Shown: positions 23,561 through 31,813 of the stretch, piece after piece
Layout: each line of letters opens with the position of its first letter
Position numbering within the stretch: position 1 is the stretch's first letter
Source of the DNA: Planctomycetota bacterium
Lineage (GTDB): Bacteria; Planctomycetota; Phycisphaerae; Tepidisphaerales; Tepidisphaeraceae
DNA length: 36,065 nt
Direction of reading: 5' to 3'
NCBI GenBank assembly: GCA_029777755.1
Contig: JAKORQ010000077.1
Location: 1 to 36,065, forward strand
Program-made: the position numbers and the translations under genes
The notes under the pieces: model-generated
The model's input: only the letters and a program-made list of their open reading frames with translations
Database searches by the model: none
What the model was told of the DNA's origin: nothing

Positions 23561-25918
23561 CTACTTCGTCTCGGTCAACGTCCGGCGGACCGCGTCCGGC
23601 TCATTGGTGACCGACCAGCCGAACTTCAGGCCCAGTACGAACCATCCCAGCGCCAGCACGCCCACGGCGAAGATGGTGTCACCCACCACGCGCAGCCAGC
23701 GCAGGATGTTCATGGTGTCGTTCTGCATGAACTCGGCCGAGCGGGCGTACCAGGTGCCATGCTCGACGCTGGCCCAGGTCTGCATCAGCCCCACCGGCAA
23801 CAGGCTCAGGATCACCATCAGCGCCAGGCCGATGTTGATCGACCAGAAGGCGAAACTCACCCAACCGGTCTTCCAGACGTTGCGGGTAGTCAGGCCCTTC
23901 ATGCAGAAAAGCATCAGGCCGATTCCCAGCATGCCGTACACACCGAACAGCGCCGTGTGTCCATGCACAGGCGTAGTGTTCAGGCCCTGCATGTAGTAGA
24001 GCGCGATCGGCGGGTTGATGAAGAAGCCAAACAGGCCAGCGCCCACCAGATTCCAGAACGCCACCGCCACGAAGAAGTAGATCGGCCACCTGTACGCCGA
24101 CACCCACGGCTGGGCCCGCGAGAGGGAGAGGTTCTCGTATGCCTCAAAGCCGATCAGCACCAGCGGCACGACTTCCAGCGCGCTGAACACCGCACCCAGG
24201 GCCAGTACCGCGGTGGGAGTGCCGGTGAAGTAGAGGTGATGGAACGTGCCGATGATGCCGCCGGAGAGGAAGATGATGGTGGAGAAGAGCACGGCCGCGG
24301 TCGCAGTGCGTGTCTTGAGCAGGTTCATGCGGGTAAAGAGGAAGGCGATCACCACTGTCGCGAAGACCTCGAAGAACCCTTCCACCCACAGGTGCACCAC
24401 CCACCAGCGCCAGTACTCGGCGATGGCGAGGTTGGTCTGGCGTCCCCACATCAGGCCCGCGCCATAGAACAGCCAGATGGCCGCGGAGGAGATCAGGAAC
24501 AATCCCAGCAGATGTTTGTGATCCCCGGGCTTGCGGAAGGCCGGCCACATCGCGCGCGCCATCAGCAGCAGCCACACCAGCAGCCCCACGAACAGGAAGT
24601 ATTGCCAGAAGCGGCCGAGGTCGACGTACTCATACCCCTGGTGGCCGAACCAGTAGTTCGCCTCCAAGCTGAGGCGCTGGCGCGTGCCCAGCCACTGACC
24701 GAACATCGAGCCAAGCACGATGATCACCAGGCAGACGAACAGGAACAGGACGCCGGCGCGTTGGAACTTTGGCTCATGCCCCGACACGGCCGGCGCCATG
24801 AAAAGGCCGGTCGCCAGCCAGGCGGTAGCGATCCAGAAGATGCCAAGCTGCGTGTGCCATGTGCGCGTTACCGAGTACGGCAGCCACTCCGCCAGCGGGA
24901 AGCCGTAGAAGCCGGACCCCTCCACTCCATAGTGGGCAGTAACCGCGCCCAGCATCACTTGCAGCACCAGCAGCGCTGCTACCGTCCAGAAATAGATGAG
25001 TGTTGCCCGCATGGATGGCGTTGGCGAAAGCGCCAGCAGCGGGTCGTTGCTGGGGAAATCCGGAGGCTCCTCAGGCCGGCCGTGCAGCACCGCGTAATAC
25101 CACGCCAGTGCCGCCACGCCCGCCAGCAGCAGCACGAAGCTGATCACCGACCAGACGATCACCTGCCCGGAGGGTGCGTTGTCGATCAGTTCCTCCGGCG
25201 GCCAGTTGTTCGTATAGCTGATGCGCTTGCCCGGTTCGCTGGCGCCAGTGGCGATGGCCGCGTCAGGCCGCTCCGCGCCGCAGGCCCACGCCGACCACCA
25301 GAAGAACGCCGCCATCAGCCGCATCCGCTCAGGATCGCGAATGGTGTTGCGGGCGATGGCATAGGCATCGCGCAGCTCCGGCGGCGAGCGGCCATCGTCG
25401 GCCAGCGAGCGCGATTGCTCGGGAAACTCCGGGGCATCAGAGAAGATCGCCCAGTAGTAGTCCCTCAGCACCTCGAAAGCCTCGGCGCGATCCTGCGAGA
25501 TGACGATCTGCCCGTTGTCGGGGTTGTAGGTGTTGGTGCGGATCTCCTGTATCAGGCGGCTCTTGAGGGCGGCCTGATGCTGTGGCTCAAGCTCGCTATA
25601 GGCCCGGCCATGCTCCTGTTGCGACCATTTGTTCAGCAGGTAGACGCACTCGCGATGCAGCCAGTCGGCCGACCAGTCCGGCGCCACGTATGCGCCATGT
25701 CCCCAGACAGAACCGACCTCGTGGCCACCCATGGACTGCCAGACGTTCTGCCCATCCATGATCTCCTGCCCGGTGAACATCGTGACGCCGGAGGTTGTGA
25801 CAACCTCCCTGGGAATCGGCGGCGCCTTGTTGTAGAGCTCCCAGCCATAGTAGCCGAGCACAAGGAATGAACCGACGATCACAAGGACCAAACCGATCCA
25901 CAGGCCACGATATCGCAT
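23561..25918 (-). CDS. norZ: Quinol-dependent nitric oxide reductase (qNOR)
   Basis: 785 residues, matching single-subunit qNOR length. It has an N-terminal membrane helix, a long periplasmic domain beginning TGQEIMDGQNVWQ..GGHE and containing PDWSADWLHRE, then 12 or so helices of the haem-copper superfamily. NOR-type ligands are visible: HLWVEGFFE near residue 505 (His and the NOR-specific Glu), FHHLYFTG near 558 (two FeB His) and HGHTALFG near 651 (haem ligands). It lacks the Tyr cross-link of oxygen reductases. It reduces NO to N2O with quinol, either for detoxification or denitrification. ATG 25918 follows GGGAGGAG. No norC or nor accessory gene is adjacent, as expected for qNOR. Confidence 0.95.
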   Translation of the reverse strand: MRYRGLWIGLVLVIVGSFLVLGYYGWELYNKAPPIPREVVTTSGVTMFTGQEIMDGQNVWQSMGGHEVGSVWGHGAYVAPDWSADWLHRECVYLLNKWSQQEHGRAYSELEPQHQAALKSRLIQEIRTNTYNPDNGQIVISQDRAEAFEVLRDYYWAIFSDAPEFPEQSRSLADDGRSPPELRDAYAIARNTIRDPERMRLMAAFFWWSAWACGAERPDAAIATGASEPGKRISYTNNWPPEELIDNAPSGQVIVWSVISFVLLLAGVAALAWYYAVLHGRPEEPPDFPSNDPLLALSPTPSMRATLIYFWTVAALLVLQVMLGAVTAHYGVEGSGFYGFPLAEWLPYSVTRTWHTQLGIFWIATAWLATGLFMAPAVSGHEPKFQRAGVLFLFVCLVIIVLGSMFGQWLGTRQRLSLEANYWFGHQGYEYVDLGRFWQYFLFVGLLVWLLLMARAMWPAFRKPGDHKHLLGLFLISSAAIWLFYGAGLMWGRQTNLAIAEYWRWWVVHLWVEGFFEVFATVVIAFLFTRMNLLKTRTATAAVLFSTIIFLSGGIIGTFHHLYFTGTPTAVLALGAVFSALEVVPLVLIGFEAYENLSLSRAQPWVSAYRWPIYFFVAVAFWNLVGAGLFGFFINPPIALYYMQGLNTTPVHGHTALFGVYGMLGIGLMLFCMKGLTTRNVWKTGWVSFAFWSINIGLALMVILSLLPVGLMQTWASVEHGTWYARSAEFMQNDTMNILRWLRVVGDTIFAVGVLALGWFVLGLKFGWSVTNEPDAVRRTLTETK

Positions 25919-25944
25919 CGCTCCTCCCTTGGATGTGTACGTTT

Positions 25945-25964
25945 TCTGGAGGCGAACCTCCAGA
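25945..25964 (-). promoter_or_regulatory. UUCG-loop hairpin in the qNOR leader
   Basis: On the minus strand TCTGGAGG-TTCG-CCTCCAGA, a perfect 8-base stem with a UUCG tetraloop, ending 26 bases before the qNOR start codon. It may stabilise the mRNA 5' end or be a protein-binding palindrome. A -10-like TATGAT lies just upstream (25971-25966). Confidence 0.45.
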
Positions 25965-26320
25965 TCATAGGAACGTGCTCGTCCATGGGACAGACAAACA
26001 GGAACATTATCGCGCAAGCGGAGGATCGGGGACGCAGGAATTTGCCAGCGGGCGGGCAGGCTCAGCGGTAAAGAAAGTCGAAGCGGGCTGGAACGTTCAT
26101 CTCAACACTAAGACGCGAAGGCTAGAAAACGCAGAGTCTCGGTCCAAAGGTGGCACATGCCCCGTCCATTCAACCCACTAAGGTGATCCCTGGCGATCAC
26201 GCGCTTTGTGGTCCAGGGAGATCGCGAGACACTTCCCTCTTAACCACGAAGAGACGAAGCAACGAAGTTGCGCGCCGAGACGTCTGTCCCTCTATGGTGA
26301 ATCTGTGGTGAAATCCCCTC
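25965..26320. other. Gene-free repeat-bearing stretch
   Basis: About 350 bases upstream of qNOR without a supported gene. Contains an ACGCGAAG-type repeat (26103-26136), the second copy of the 51-base repeat (26216-26267) and a reversed CACAGATTC-type repeat (26294-26314). Confidence 0.55.
26216..26267 (+). repeat. 51-base dispersed repeat, copy 2
   Basis: GGGAGATCG start, ACCACGAAGAGACGAAGC near the end; aligns throughout with 15310-15360. Confidence 0.6.
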
Positions 26321-28963
26321 TCAACGTTCCAGCAGGTAGTACGGCAAAGCCCGGTCGAGCTGGACCGCTTGGCCGGCGGGCAGCTTCTTTACCTCCCGGC
26401 CATTGAAGTCAAAGGCGCGAACACTCGCCACAGGCTGGGCAAACCGGACTGTGCCGGAGAACTCGCGATACTGGATGGGCATGGTCCCCACGCTCCTGAT
26501 GGTCTTGAGACCGCCCGTTTCCTCCGACACTTCCCAGCCGGTGTTGCGCTGCTCGCTTGCCAACTGGAGCAGTATCCGGCGAGACTCGCTCAGTGGCCGA
26601 TCGTCCAGCGACACTGCAATGATCGAGCCGAACTCCATGTCAGAACTGATGCTCATCGAGGGAAGTTCGACCGTCCCGGCCGACTTGAGGAAGCCGGTCG
26701 CTCCCTGTGCTGCTGGCGCTGTGACCGCGAAGATCCCCCTGCGGTATTCCCAGCGGGTTTCGCCGTTGGCGCTGGTGATGACGCCCTCTCGTGAGTCCAG
26801 CCATCTGGCGAGATCCGGCAATTGGGCGCGTGAGGGATCTTCGTTGTAGTCATAGCGCACCTTACCAATCGCCAGCAGGGCGTTCTCGACCGCCGGGTGG
26901 GTACTCTTGCTCTCCTGCCTGCCCTCGGCCGCGCGGACAAAGTCGCCCAGCCGGTTGGTCCGGGCAGGCGCGCCTTTCAGGCTGAACATGTCCTCGAGAT
27001 TCACGTTCACGCTGGCGACGACATCCGCCTCCCGCACGAGCTGCTTTCGGAAGATCACGGCCGCCGCGGGAAACTGCCCCAGCTCGGCCGGCGTCTGGAT
27101 CGGCCAGTATTCCGCCGTCTCCGTCCCCCGCCACTGCGGCACAGAGTGGAGCGAGAAAAGCACCATGGCATCCATGCCCGTGAGGCTGGCAAGGGCACTT
27201 GAGAATAGCGCCATCTCCGCGCGGTAGCGATTGGGGTTCACCCACGCATACTCAGAGACCATCGACGGCTTGCCGTCATGCACCACGTCGAGGAATGGCA
27301 AATCGAGCGCTTTCTCGCCATCCACCTTGGCCGGGTCCAGGCGAACCAGCGCGCGATCGGCGTACTGATCACCCATCTGGACGGGGAACGCCTGCACGTT
27401 CTTCTTCCATGGTCGATCGAAATAGCCGTGGTGATTCATGAAATCCGCACCCAGGTTGGTCCAGGTGTCGATCGGCTCGAGATAGTTGGCGCTGCCGGTG
27501 ATCCAGTTGGAGGCGCAGATGGCGCCTTTGAACCCCAGCGAACGCACATGGTCGCGGCTGTCATCGAAGAAGCGCCGCTGGACCTGCCCCAGGAAACGCA
27601 CCGTATCCTGGCATCGTGCATCACGCACGTTGCCCATCTGCCAGATATCGACAAATGCCACCCGGCCATCCTCAAGGGCATCTTCCTTGAGCCGCCTGCC
27701 TCCCCATGCTGCCATCGCCAGCCGCAGCGACCCATACTTTTGCGTGAGCCACTGGGCAAACTGCTTCTCGAGGATCTGCATCTGCTCCCTCGGGATGCGG
27801 CGATAGTCGAACGTCCAGAAAAACAGGCTGTCCTCGTTGAGCAGCTCCAGGCCCATGACGGCCGGCTCATCCACGAGCGGCCGGCCGATGTGCGGGCTCC
27901 GGCTCGTCAGCAGCGCCTCCCACCACGAGCGATACATCCGCTGAAAATCAGGATTGAAGAAGTGGATGGCAAACGGCAGTGTCTGGGCATCATATCCAGC
28001 AAACTGCTGAAGCTCATTGAGGCGCAGCCAGTGCTGGAAGTGGATCGAGAGGTGCGTGTAGACCCCCTCGCGCTTCATGGCCGCGATGAAGTAGAAGAGA
28101 TTGTCCAGGCGCGCCTGGTCGATCTTTCCCGCGTCCGGACCATTTTGAATGTAGATCGGCCCGTGATAGCGAACGAGGTTAACTCCCCGCTTGGCAAGGA
28201 AGCGGGCCAGTTGGTCGACGTAGCGGCGCGGCATGTCCACGACGGCCGGCCCGGCATTCACCGCCCAGAACTTTATCGGCCGGCGCTCCAGCCCCTGCAC
28301 GAAGCTTTCGCCCTCGACCGCGATGAACCCATTCTCGCCGGCGACCGCCTCATTCAGGTAGCGCAGGTCGATGGGAGTCTCATCAAACGTGTCGATGCCG
28401 GGATCGAAATTCACCCATCCTTCCGGCGCGGGCGGAAACGGTTCATCCGGCTTGAACTTGCCGCGCGGGGAAAACGGATGGCTGGTCAGCAGGAAGGCAT
28501 CGAAGAATGCCACGCCGCTCTCCTGCAGCACCTCGATGCGCAGTCGATGCCTGCCAGCGTCCAGCTTCACCGTCCCGGCCGGCACCCAGTTGGCCACCCA
28601 ATGGGTGCGCATCTCCACGCCATCCAGCAGCGTGCAGTCGCGCCCGACCTCGCGCCAGTCCTGTTCATCGAAGCGATAGCGAAACGGCCCATGCTTCCAG
28701 AACTTGCGCACGAAAAAGTCGTACTCGCCGGCGGCTGGAAGCTCGATCTCATACTCAAGGAACCGCCCTGCCCCGTGCTGTCCCTCCACGCCGATCCACA
28801 GCCCCCCGGACAGCACCTGCTGCTCGCGGGTGTCTCCCTTCCTCGCGGGCGGGAAATTGGTGGCCGCCGGCCGCTCCGCCTCCCACCACAGGCAGCCGGG
28901 CGACTGGACATAGGCCTGGCCGACCAGCAGGCCGGCCGCGATGAAGCTCAGCGTTTTTACCAT
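26321..28963 (-). CDS. Secreted clan GH-A type glycoside hydrolase
   Basis: 880 residues. A signal peptide (about 1-20) is followed by a beta-rich carbohydrate-binding-like domain (about 25-165: WWEAERPA, YEIELPAAGEYDFFVR, VKLDAGRHRLRIEV). A TIM-barrel region (about 215-640) follows: GVNLVRYHG, MGLELLNEDS with the likely acid/base Glu (near 373) and MVSEYAW with the likely nucleophile Glu (near 570). A C-terminal beta-sandwich comes last. This is the arrangement of retaining clan GH-A enzymes (GH5/GH39-like and relatives); the exact family and substrate cannot be fixed by eye. The gene begins 24 bases after the permease gene in the same direction, so it may be co-transcribed with the ABC system. 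Confidence 0.8.
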   Translation of the reverse strand: MVKTLSFIAAGLLVGQAYVQSPGCLWWEAERPAATNFPPARKGDTREQQVLSGGLWIGVEGQHGAGRFLEYEIELPAAGEYDFFVRKFWKHGPFRYRFDEQDWREVGRDCTLLDGVEMRTHWVANWVPAGTVKLDAGRHRLRIEVLQESGVAFFDAFLLTSHPFSPRGKFKPDEPFPPAPEGWVNFDPGIDTFDETPIDLRYLNEAVAGENGFIAVEGESFVQGLERRPIKFWAVNAGPAVVDMPRRYVDQLARFLAKRGVNLVRYHGPIYIQNGPDAGKIDQARLDNLFYFIAAMKREGVYTHLSIHFQHWLRLNELQQFAGYDAQTLPFAIHFFNPDFQRMYRSWWEALLTSRSPHIGRPLVDEPAVMGLELLNEDSLFFWTFDYRRIPREQMQILEKQFAQWLTQKYGSLRLAMAAWGGRRLKEDALEDGRVAFVDIWQMGNVRDARCQDTVRFLGQVQRRFFDDSRDHVRSLGFKGAICASNWITGSANYLEPIDTWTNLGADFMNHHGYFDRPWKKNVQAFPVQMGDQYADRALVRLDPAKVDGEKALDLPFLDVVHDGKPSMVSEYAWVNPNRYRAEMALFSSALASLTGMDAMVLFSLHSVPQWRGTETAEYWPIQTPAELGQFPAAAVIFRKQLVREADVVASVNVNLEDMFSLKGAPARTNRLGDFVRAAEGRQESKSTHPAVENALLAIGKVRYDYNEDPSRAQLPDLARWLDSREGVITSANGETRWEYRRGIFAVTAPAAQGATGFLKSAGTVELPSMSISSDMEFGSIIAVSLDDRPLSESRRILLQLASEQRNTGWEVSEETGGLKTIRSVGTMPIQYREFSGTVRFAQPVASVRAFDFNGREVKKLPAGQAVQLDRALPYYLLER

Positions 28964-28987
28964 CAGGTTTCCGCTTCCAGGGCGGCG

Positions 28988-30397
28988 TCAGCTCACCAGG
29001 TGCGTCGCCACCGGGGTGCGGTATGCCTTGAGCGCCGGCACGATCCCGGCCAGCAAGGCGATCAGCACAACCACCGCGACATACACCAGCTCCTCATCCG
29101 CCACATGCAACCAGTTTATGCCCTCACCCACGTAGCGTTGGAAGAAAAGATTCCCCACGGCGCCAAGGGCATGGCCGAGGACAAGCCCCGCGATACCGCC
29201 GATCAGCCCCACGATGCCGGCCTCGACGCAGATCAGCGTCAATACGCGCATGCGGGTCGCGCCCAGGGCGCGGATGATGGCGATCTCGCGCAGGCGGGCC
29301 GAAACCGAATTGTAGATGGAAACGAGAATCCCCACGGCCGCCACCACCGTCACCAGTGCGCTGATGGACAAGAGCAGCGCCCGCGATCCCTTCATGAACC
29401 CCTCGAAGAACTGCCGCATCTCCCACGCGGGATTCACAGCGGCCGCGTACGGCTGGTTGTTGATCTCGAAGATCAGGTTCTGCGAGCGCCCGCCGATGGA
29501 GCGAACGAAGATGGCCGAAATCAGCCAGTCCTTCTCGGGCAGATGCAAATCGATGGTGCCGTCCTCCTCAAGGTGATACACGTGGTCGTGATGGTCATGC
29601 CCGGCGTGATCATGCTCGTCATGCCCGGGGCCATCATGTTCGTGGTGATCGGCATGATCGTCATGGTCATCATGCCCGGCACGTTTGCGGATCTCGGCGA
29701 TACCCTGCGCCACCTCCGCATGGGCAGGCACCGCCTGCGCCGAGATGATGGGAATGAAGATGAGGCGGTCCATCGCCGTGTGGGTCGGCTCGAGGATACC
29801 CACCACCTCCCATTGCTCGTCATGCTCATCGAGAAACTCCGACTGCTCCGAGCCGTGTGATGCCTTGAACCTTGACCCGATCGCCAGGTCGGTGCGCCGG
29901 GCCACTTCCGCCCCGATCACCGCTTCAAACTTCCTCGGGTGAAACGCCCGGCCCTCGGCAATGGCAAAGCGGCGATTCAGTCGATACTCAAACCGCTTCT
30001 CTTCCGGCAGCGGCTGAAGCTCATCATCCAGCCCCAGAAGGGCCGGGGTCGTGCCGATGATGCGATAGCCGCGATAGTTGTCCCCCAGCGCCCATGGCAG
30101 CGCCCAGCGCACATCGGAATTCTTCACCAGGTCCTGGTATACCGAGTAGCTGATCGGCGTTGGCGCGCCGCCGACCTGGTAGACCGCGCTGAGCACACTG
30201 TTGAGCTTGCCGCCGGTCTTCGATGCCACCAGCACATCAAAGCCGAAATCCGCCTGGGCAAAGAGCTTGTCCCCCTCGCGATACAGCAGCAGGATCGCGA
30301 TCGCCAGCGCCACGCCCAGCATCACCGAAAGGAACGTCAACCAGGTGGAAAGCGCCCTTTGGCGCATCTGCTTGAATGTCAGTTGCAAAAGGTTCAT
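28988..30397 (-). CDS. MacB/FtsX-type ABC permease with His/Asp-rich loop
   Basis: 469 residues. Typical MacB/LolC topology: N-terminal helix (about 16-37), a large periplasmic domain (to about 320), then three C-terminal helices with LREIAIIRALGATRMRVL between them, the FtsX-family coupling motif. The periplasmic domain holds a striking insertion near residues 235-270 with 14 His and many Asp in 34 residues (HDDHDDHADHHEHD then similar), a likely zinc or other divalent metal binding loop. ATG 30397 is chosen for AAGGTGA eight bases upstream. It pairs with the ATPase at 30455. Such mechanotransmission permeases with metal-binding loops occur in zinc-regulated ABC operons (Zrg-like); membership is inference. 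Confidence 0.88.
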   Translation of the reverse strand: MNLLQLTFKQMRQRALSTWLTFLSVMLGVALAIAILLLYREGDKLFAQADFGFDVLVASKTGGKLNSVLSAVYQVGGAPTPISYSVYQDLVKNSDVRWALPWALGDNYRGYRIIGTTPALLGLDDELQPLPEEKRFEYRLNRRFAIAEGRAFHPRKFEAVIGAEVARRTDLAIGSRFKASHGSEQSEFLDEHDEQWEVVGILEPTHTAMDRLIFIPIISAQAVPAHAEVAQGIAEIRKRAGHDDHDDHADHHEHDGPGHDEHDHAGHDHHDHVYHLEEDGTIDLHLPEKDWLISAIFVRSIGGRSQNLIFEINNQPYAAAVNPAWEMRQFFEGFMKGSRALLLSISALVTVVAAVGILVSIYNSVSARLREIAIIRALGATRMRVLTLICVEAGIVGLIGGIAGLVLGHALGAVGNLFFQRYVGEGINWLHVADEELVYVAVVVLIALLAGIVPALKAYRTPVATHLVS

Positions 30398-30454
30398 TTT
30401 CCGGTCACCTTCGATACTCGACCGAGCGCTTTTCACGCGGGTCTGGTGGCAGGT

Positions 30455-31132
30455 TCATTGCTTGCTGTTCAACTCGTCCAGGCGCACCGTCCTGGCCAGC
30501 CGCTGCGCGACGGCGGGGTCGTGCGTCACCATCAGCAGGCTCGCGTTCACCTCGCTGGTGAGGCGCAGGATCAGCTCAAGCACCTGCTGGGCGTTTTTCA
30601 CATCCAGCGCGCCGGTCGGCTCGTCGGCCAGCACCAGCTTTGGCCGATTCGCCAATGCCCGCGCCACCGCCACCCTCTGCTGCTGCCCAACCGAGAGCTT
30701 GGCCGGGCGATAGTCCAGCCGTTCGCCAAGCCCCACCGCTTCCAGCAGATGCCTCGCCCACGCGACATCATGCCGCCGGCCGGTGAAGCTCATCCCCAGC
30801 AGAACGTTCTCCAGCGCCGTGAACCCGGGCAGCAGGTGATGCGTCTGGAAGATGTAGCCGATGTTTCGCCCGCGAAAGACATCGCGCAGTGCTTCCGGCA
30901 GCGAGACGATGTCGGTCGTCTGCCCGTCGCAGGAGAACAGGATCTCGCCCGCGTCGGCCGGCACGATCCCGGCGATCATGTTCAGCAGTGTCGTCTTGCC
31001 CGACCCGGATGAGCCGATCAGCGCCACCTGCTCGCCATCGGCCAGGGCGAAATGCCGGATGTTGACGATCGGCGTCTTACTGCCATCGGGCGCAACGTAG
31101 GTTTTCTGCAGGTTCTTAATCTCGATTGCCAT
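30455..31132 (-). CDS. ABC transporter ATPase, MacB/LolD type
   Basis: 225 residues. Walker A GSSGSGKTT, Q-loop YIFQTHHLLPGF, signature LSVGQQQR, Walker B LVLADEPTGALD and the H-loop THD all intact. LolD/MacB-class proteins couple to FtsX-type permeases that work on the periplasmic side, extracting lipoproteins or driving efflux proteins. ATG 31132 starts the domain and lies 17 bases inside the end of the preceding small gene, indicating translational coupling. The permease follows after 57 bases. Confidence 0.92.
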   Translation of the reverse strand: MAIEIKNLQKTYVAPDGSKTPIVNIRHFALADGEQVALIGSSGSGKTTLLNMIAGIVPADAGEILFSCDGQTTDIVSLPEALRDVFRGRNIGYIFQTHHLLPGFTALENVLLGMSFTGRRHDVAWARHLLEAVGLGERLDYRPAKLSVGQQQRVAVARALANRPKLVLADEPTGALDVKNAQQVLELILRLTSEVNASLLMVTHDPAVAQRLARTVRLDELNSKQ

Positions 31133-31349
31133 TTTGCTCACCCGAGATGTCTGCGCGGATCTGCTCGTGACGATAGCGAATCCCCTGCATCCCCAGGGCG
31201 ATACACGCCACACCACCGATGACGATGAGCAGGGCCTGCCATCCGGGAATCTTCTGGTCCACCGATGTCTGCCATTTGTACACCTGGTAGAACATGACCC
31301 CGCCGATGATCAAAAGTGAATACGAGAATCGCCCAAGCCATTTGCGCAT
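31116..31349 (-). CDS. Small two-helix membrane protein
   Basis: 77 residues. Two hydrophobic segments (about 8-24, SLLIIGGVMFYQVY, and about 37-56, ALLIVIGGVACIALGMQGI) joined by a short polar loop, with a charged C-terminus. ATG 31349 gives MRKWLGRF before the first helix; an ATG 27 bases earlier is possible. It overlaps the ATPase start by 17 bases, so it is the first gene of the ABC operon. No family is recognised; it may be an accessory subunit of the transporter. Confidence 0.65.
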   Translation of the reverse strand: MRKWLGRFSYSLLIIGGVMFYQVYKWQTSVDQKIPGWQALLIVIGGVACIALGMQGIRYRHEQIRADISGEQNGNRD

Positions 31350-31414
31350 GGTCCCGATTGTAATGGTTCGCCGCAACCAGTGCGCGTAACCAGACTACAG
31401 AGGAACGGATTGTT

Positions 31415-31437
31415 GAAACCACAGAATAACACAGATC
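31415..31437 (+). repeat. CACAGAT-type dispersed repeat
   Basis: AAACCACAGAATAACACAGAT. The complementary form, containing TCGGTGTTCATCTG, is at 31714-31744, so the two face each other across the spacer; a shorter reverse copy is at 26294-26314. Confidence 0.45.
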
Positions 31438-31475
31438 TGCCCAATGTACATACTCCGGTTTCCGTGGTTCTTATT

Positions 31476-31532
31476 CCACATGTCCGTCGAGTACCACCTT
31501 AACTGCCCGCAGTTCCGACGGAACTGCTCTGC
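31476..31532 (-). repeat. Hairpin-tail element, copy c
   Basis: On the minus strand: GAGC lead, perfect 7-base stem CAGTTCC / GGAACTG (31526-31520 and 31516-31510) with loop GTC, tail CGGGCAGTTAAGGTGG, then TCGACGG. Confidence 0.6.
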
Positions 31533-31559
31533 TGATACTGCGAATCCTTTTGGTCTTGA

Positions 31560-31616
31560 AGCGAATCCCCGTCGAGGCTCTGCTTATCTCCCGCGGGCGG
31601 GGACCGCCCACTCCAC
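31560..31616 (-). repeat. Hairpin-tail element, copy d
   Basis: On the minus strand: GTGGAGT lead, 6-base stem GGGCGG / CCGCCC (31609-31604 and 31600-31595) with loop TCC, tail GCGGGAGATAAG, then TCGACGG and ATTCGC. Confidence 0.6.
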
Positions 31617-31755
31617 TCTAGCTGGAGCCGCCCCAGGGTGTACTTGTCACGACGCTCCGCCATTTCGCAGCACACGAGCGCCCTTCGTACCTTCATGCCT
31701 CCGCCGGAAATCACATTTCATCCGTGTGCATCGGTGTTCATCTGAGGTTGCGTCC

Positions 31756-31800
31756 AAAAAAAGAACCAGCGCCAGCCGATGGGCCGGCGCCGGTGGTTTT
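31756..31800 (-). terminator. Intrinsic terminator of the galU-mutase operon
   Basis: On the minus strand a long GC-rich hairpin (ACCA..GCGCCGGCC pairing with GGCTGGCGC..TGGT) is followed by CTTTTTTT, 14 bases beyond the mutase stop. Confidence 0.8.
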
Positions 31801-31813
31801 CTCGTGTTCTGAG

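Larger units (their letters stand above)
31350..31755. other. Gene-free stretch with inverted repeats and hairpin elements
   Basis: About 400 bases. A CACAGAT-type repeat at 31415-31437 (plus) and a reverse-oriented one at 31714-31744 bracket two minus-strand hairpin elements (31476-31532, 31560-31616). A 71-codon minus frame through this stretch is not accepted as a gene because copy a of the same element is frameshifted relative to it. Confidence 0.6.

Noticed and set aside
23489..25870. Very long open frame (793 codons) opposite the qNOR gene
   Set aside because: Composition is a GC-skewed shadow (His/Gln/Arg-rich, no domain), and the opposite strand encodes an unmistakable qNOR with all haem ligands.
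27278..29860. 860-codon open frame opposite the glycosidase and permease
   Set aside because: It runs antisense through two genes with signal peptide, membrane helices and family motifs; its own translation shows no family pattern.
31499..31714. 71-codon minus-strand frame in the 31.5 kb spacer
   Set aside because: It runs through hairpin elements c and d; the related copy a differs by a single-base indel in the tail region, so the frame is not conserved.
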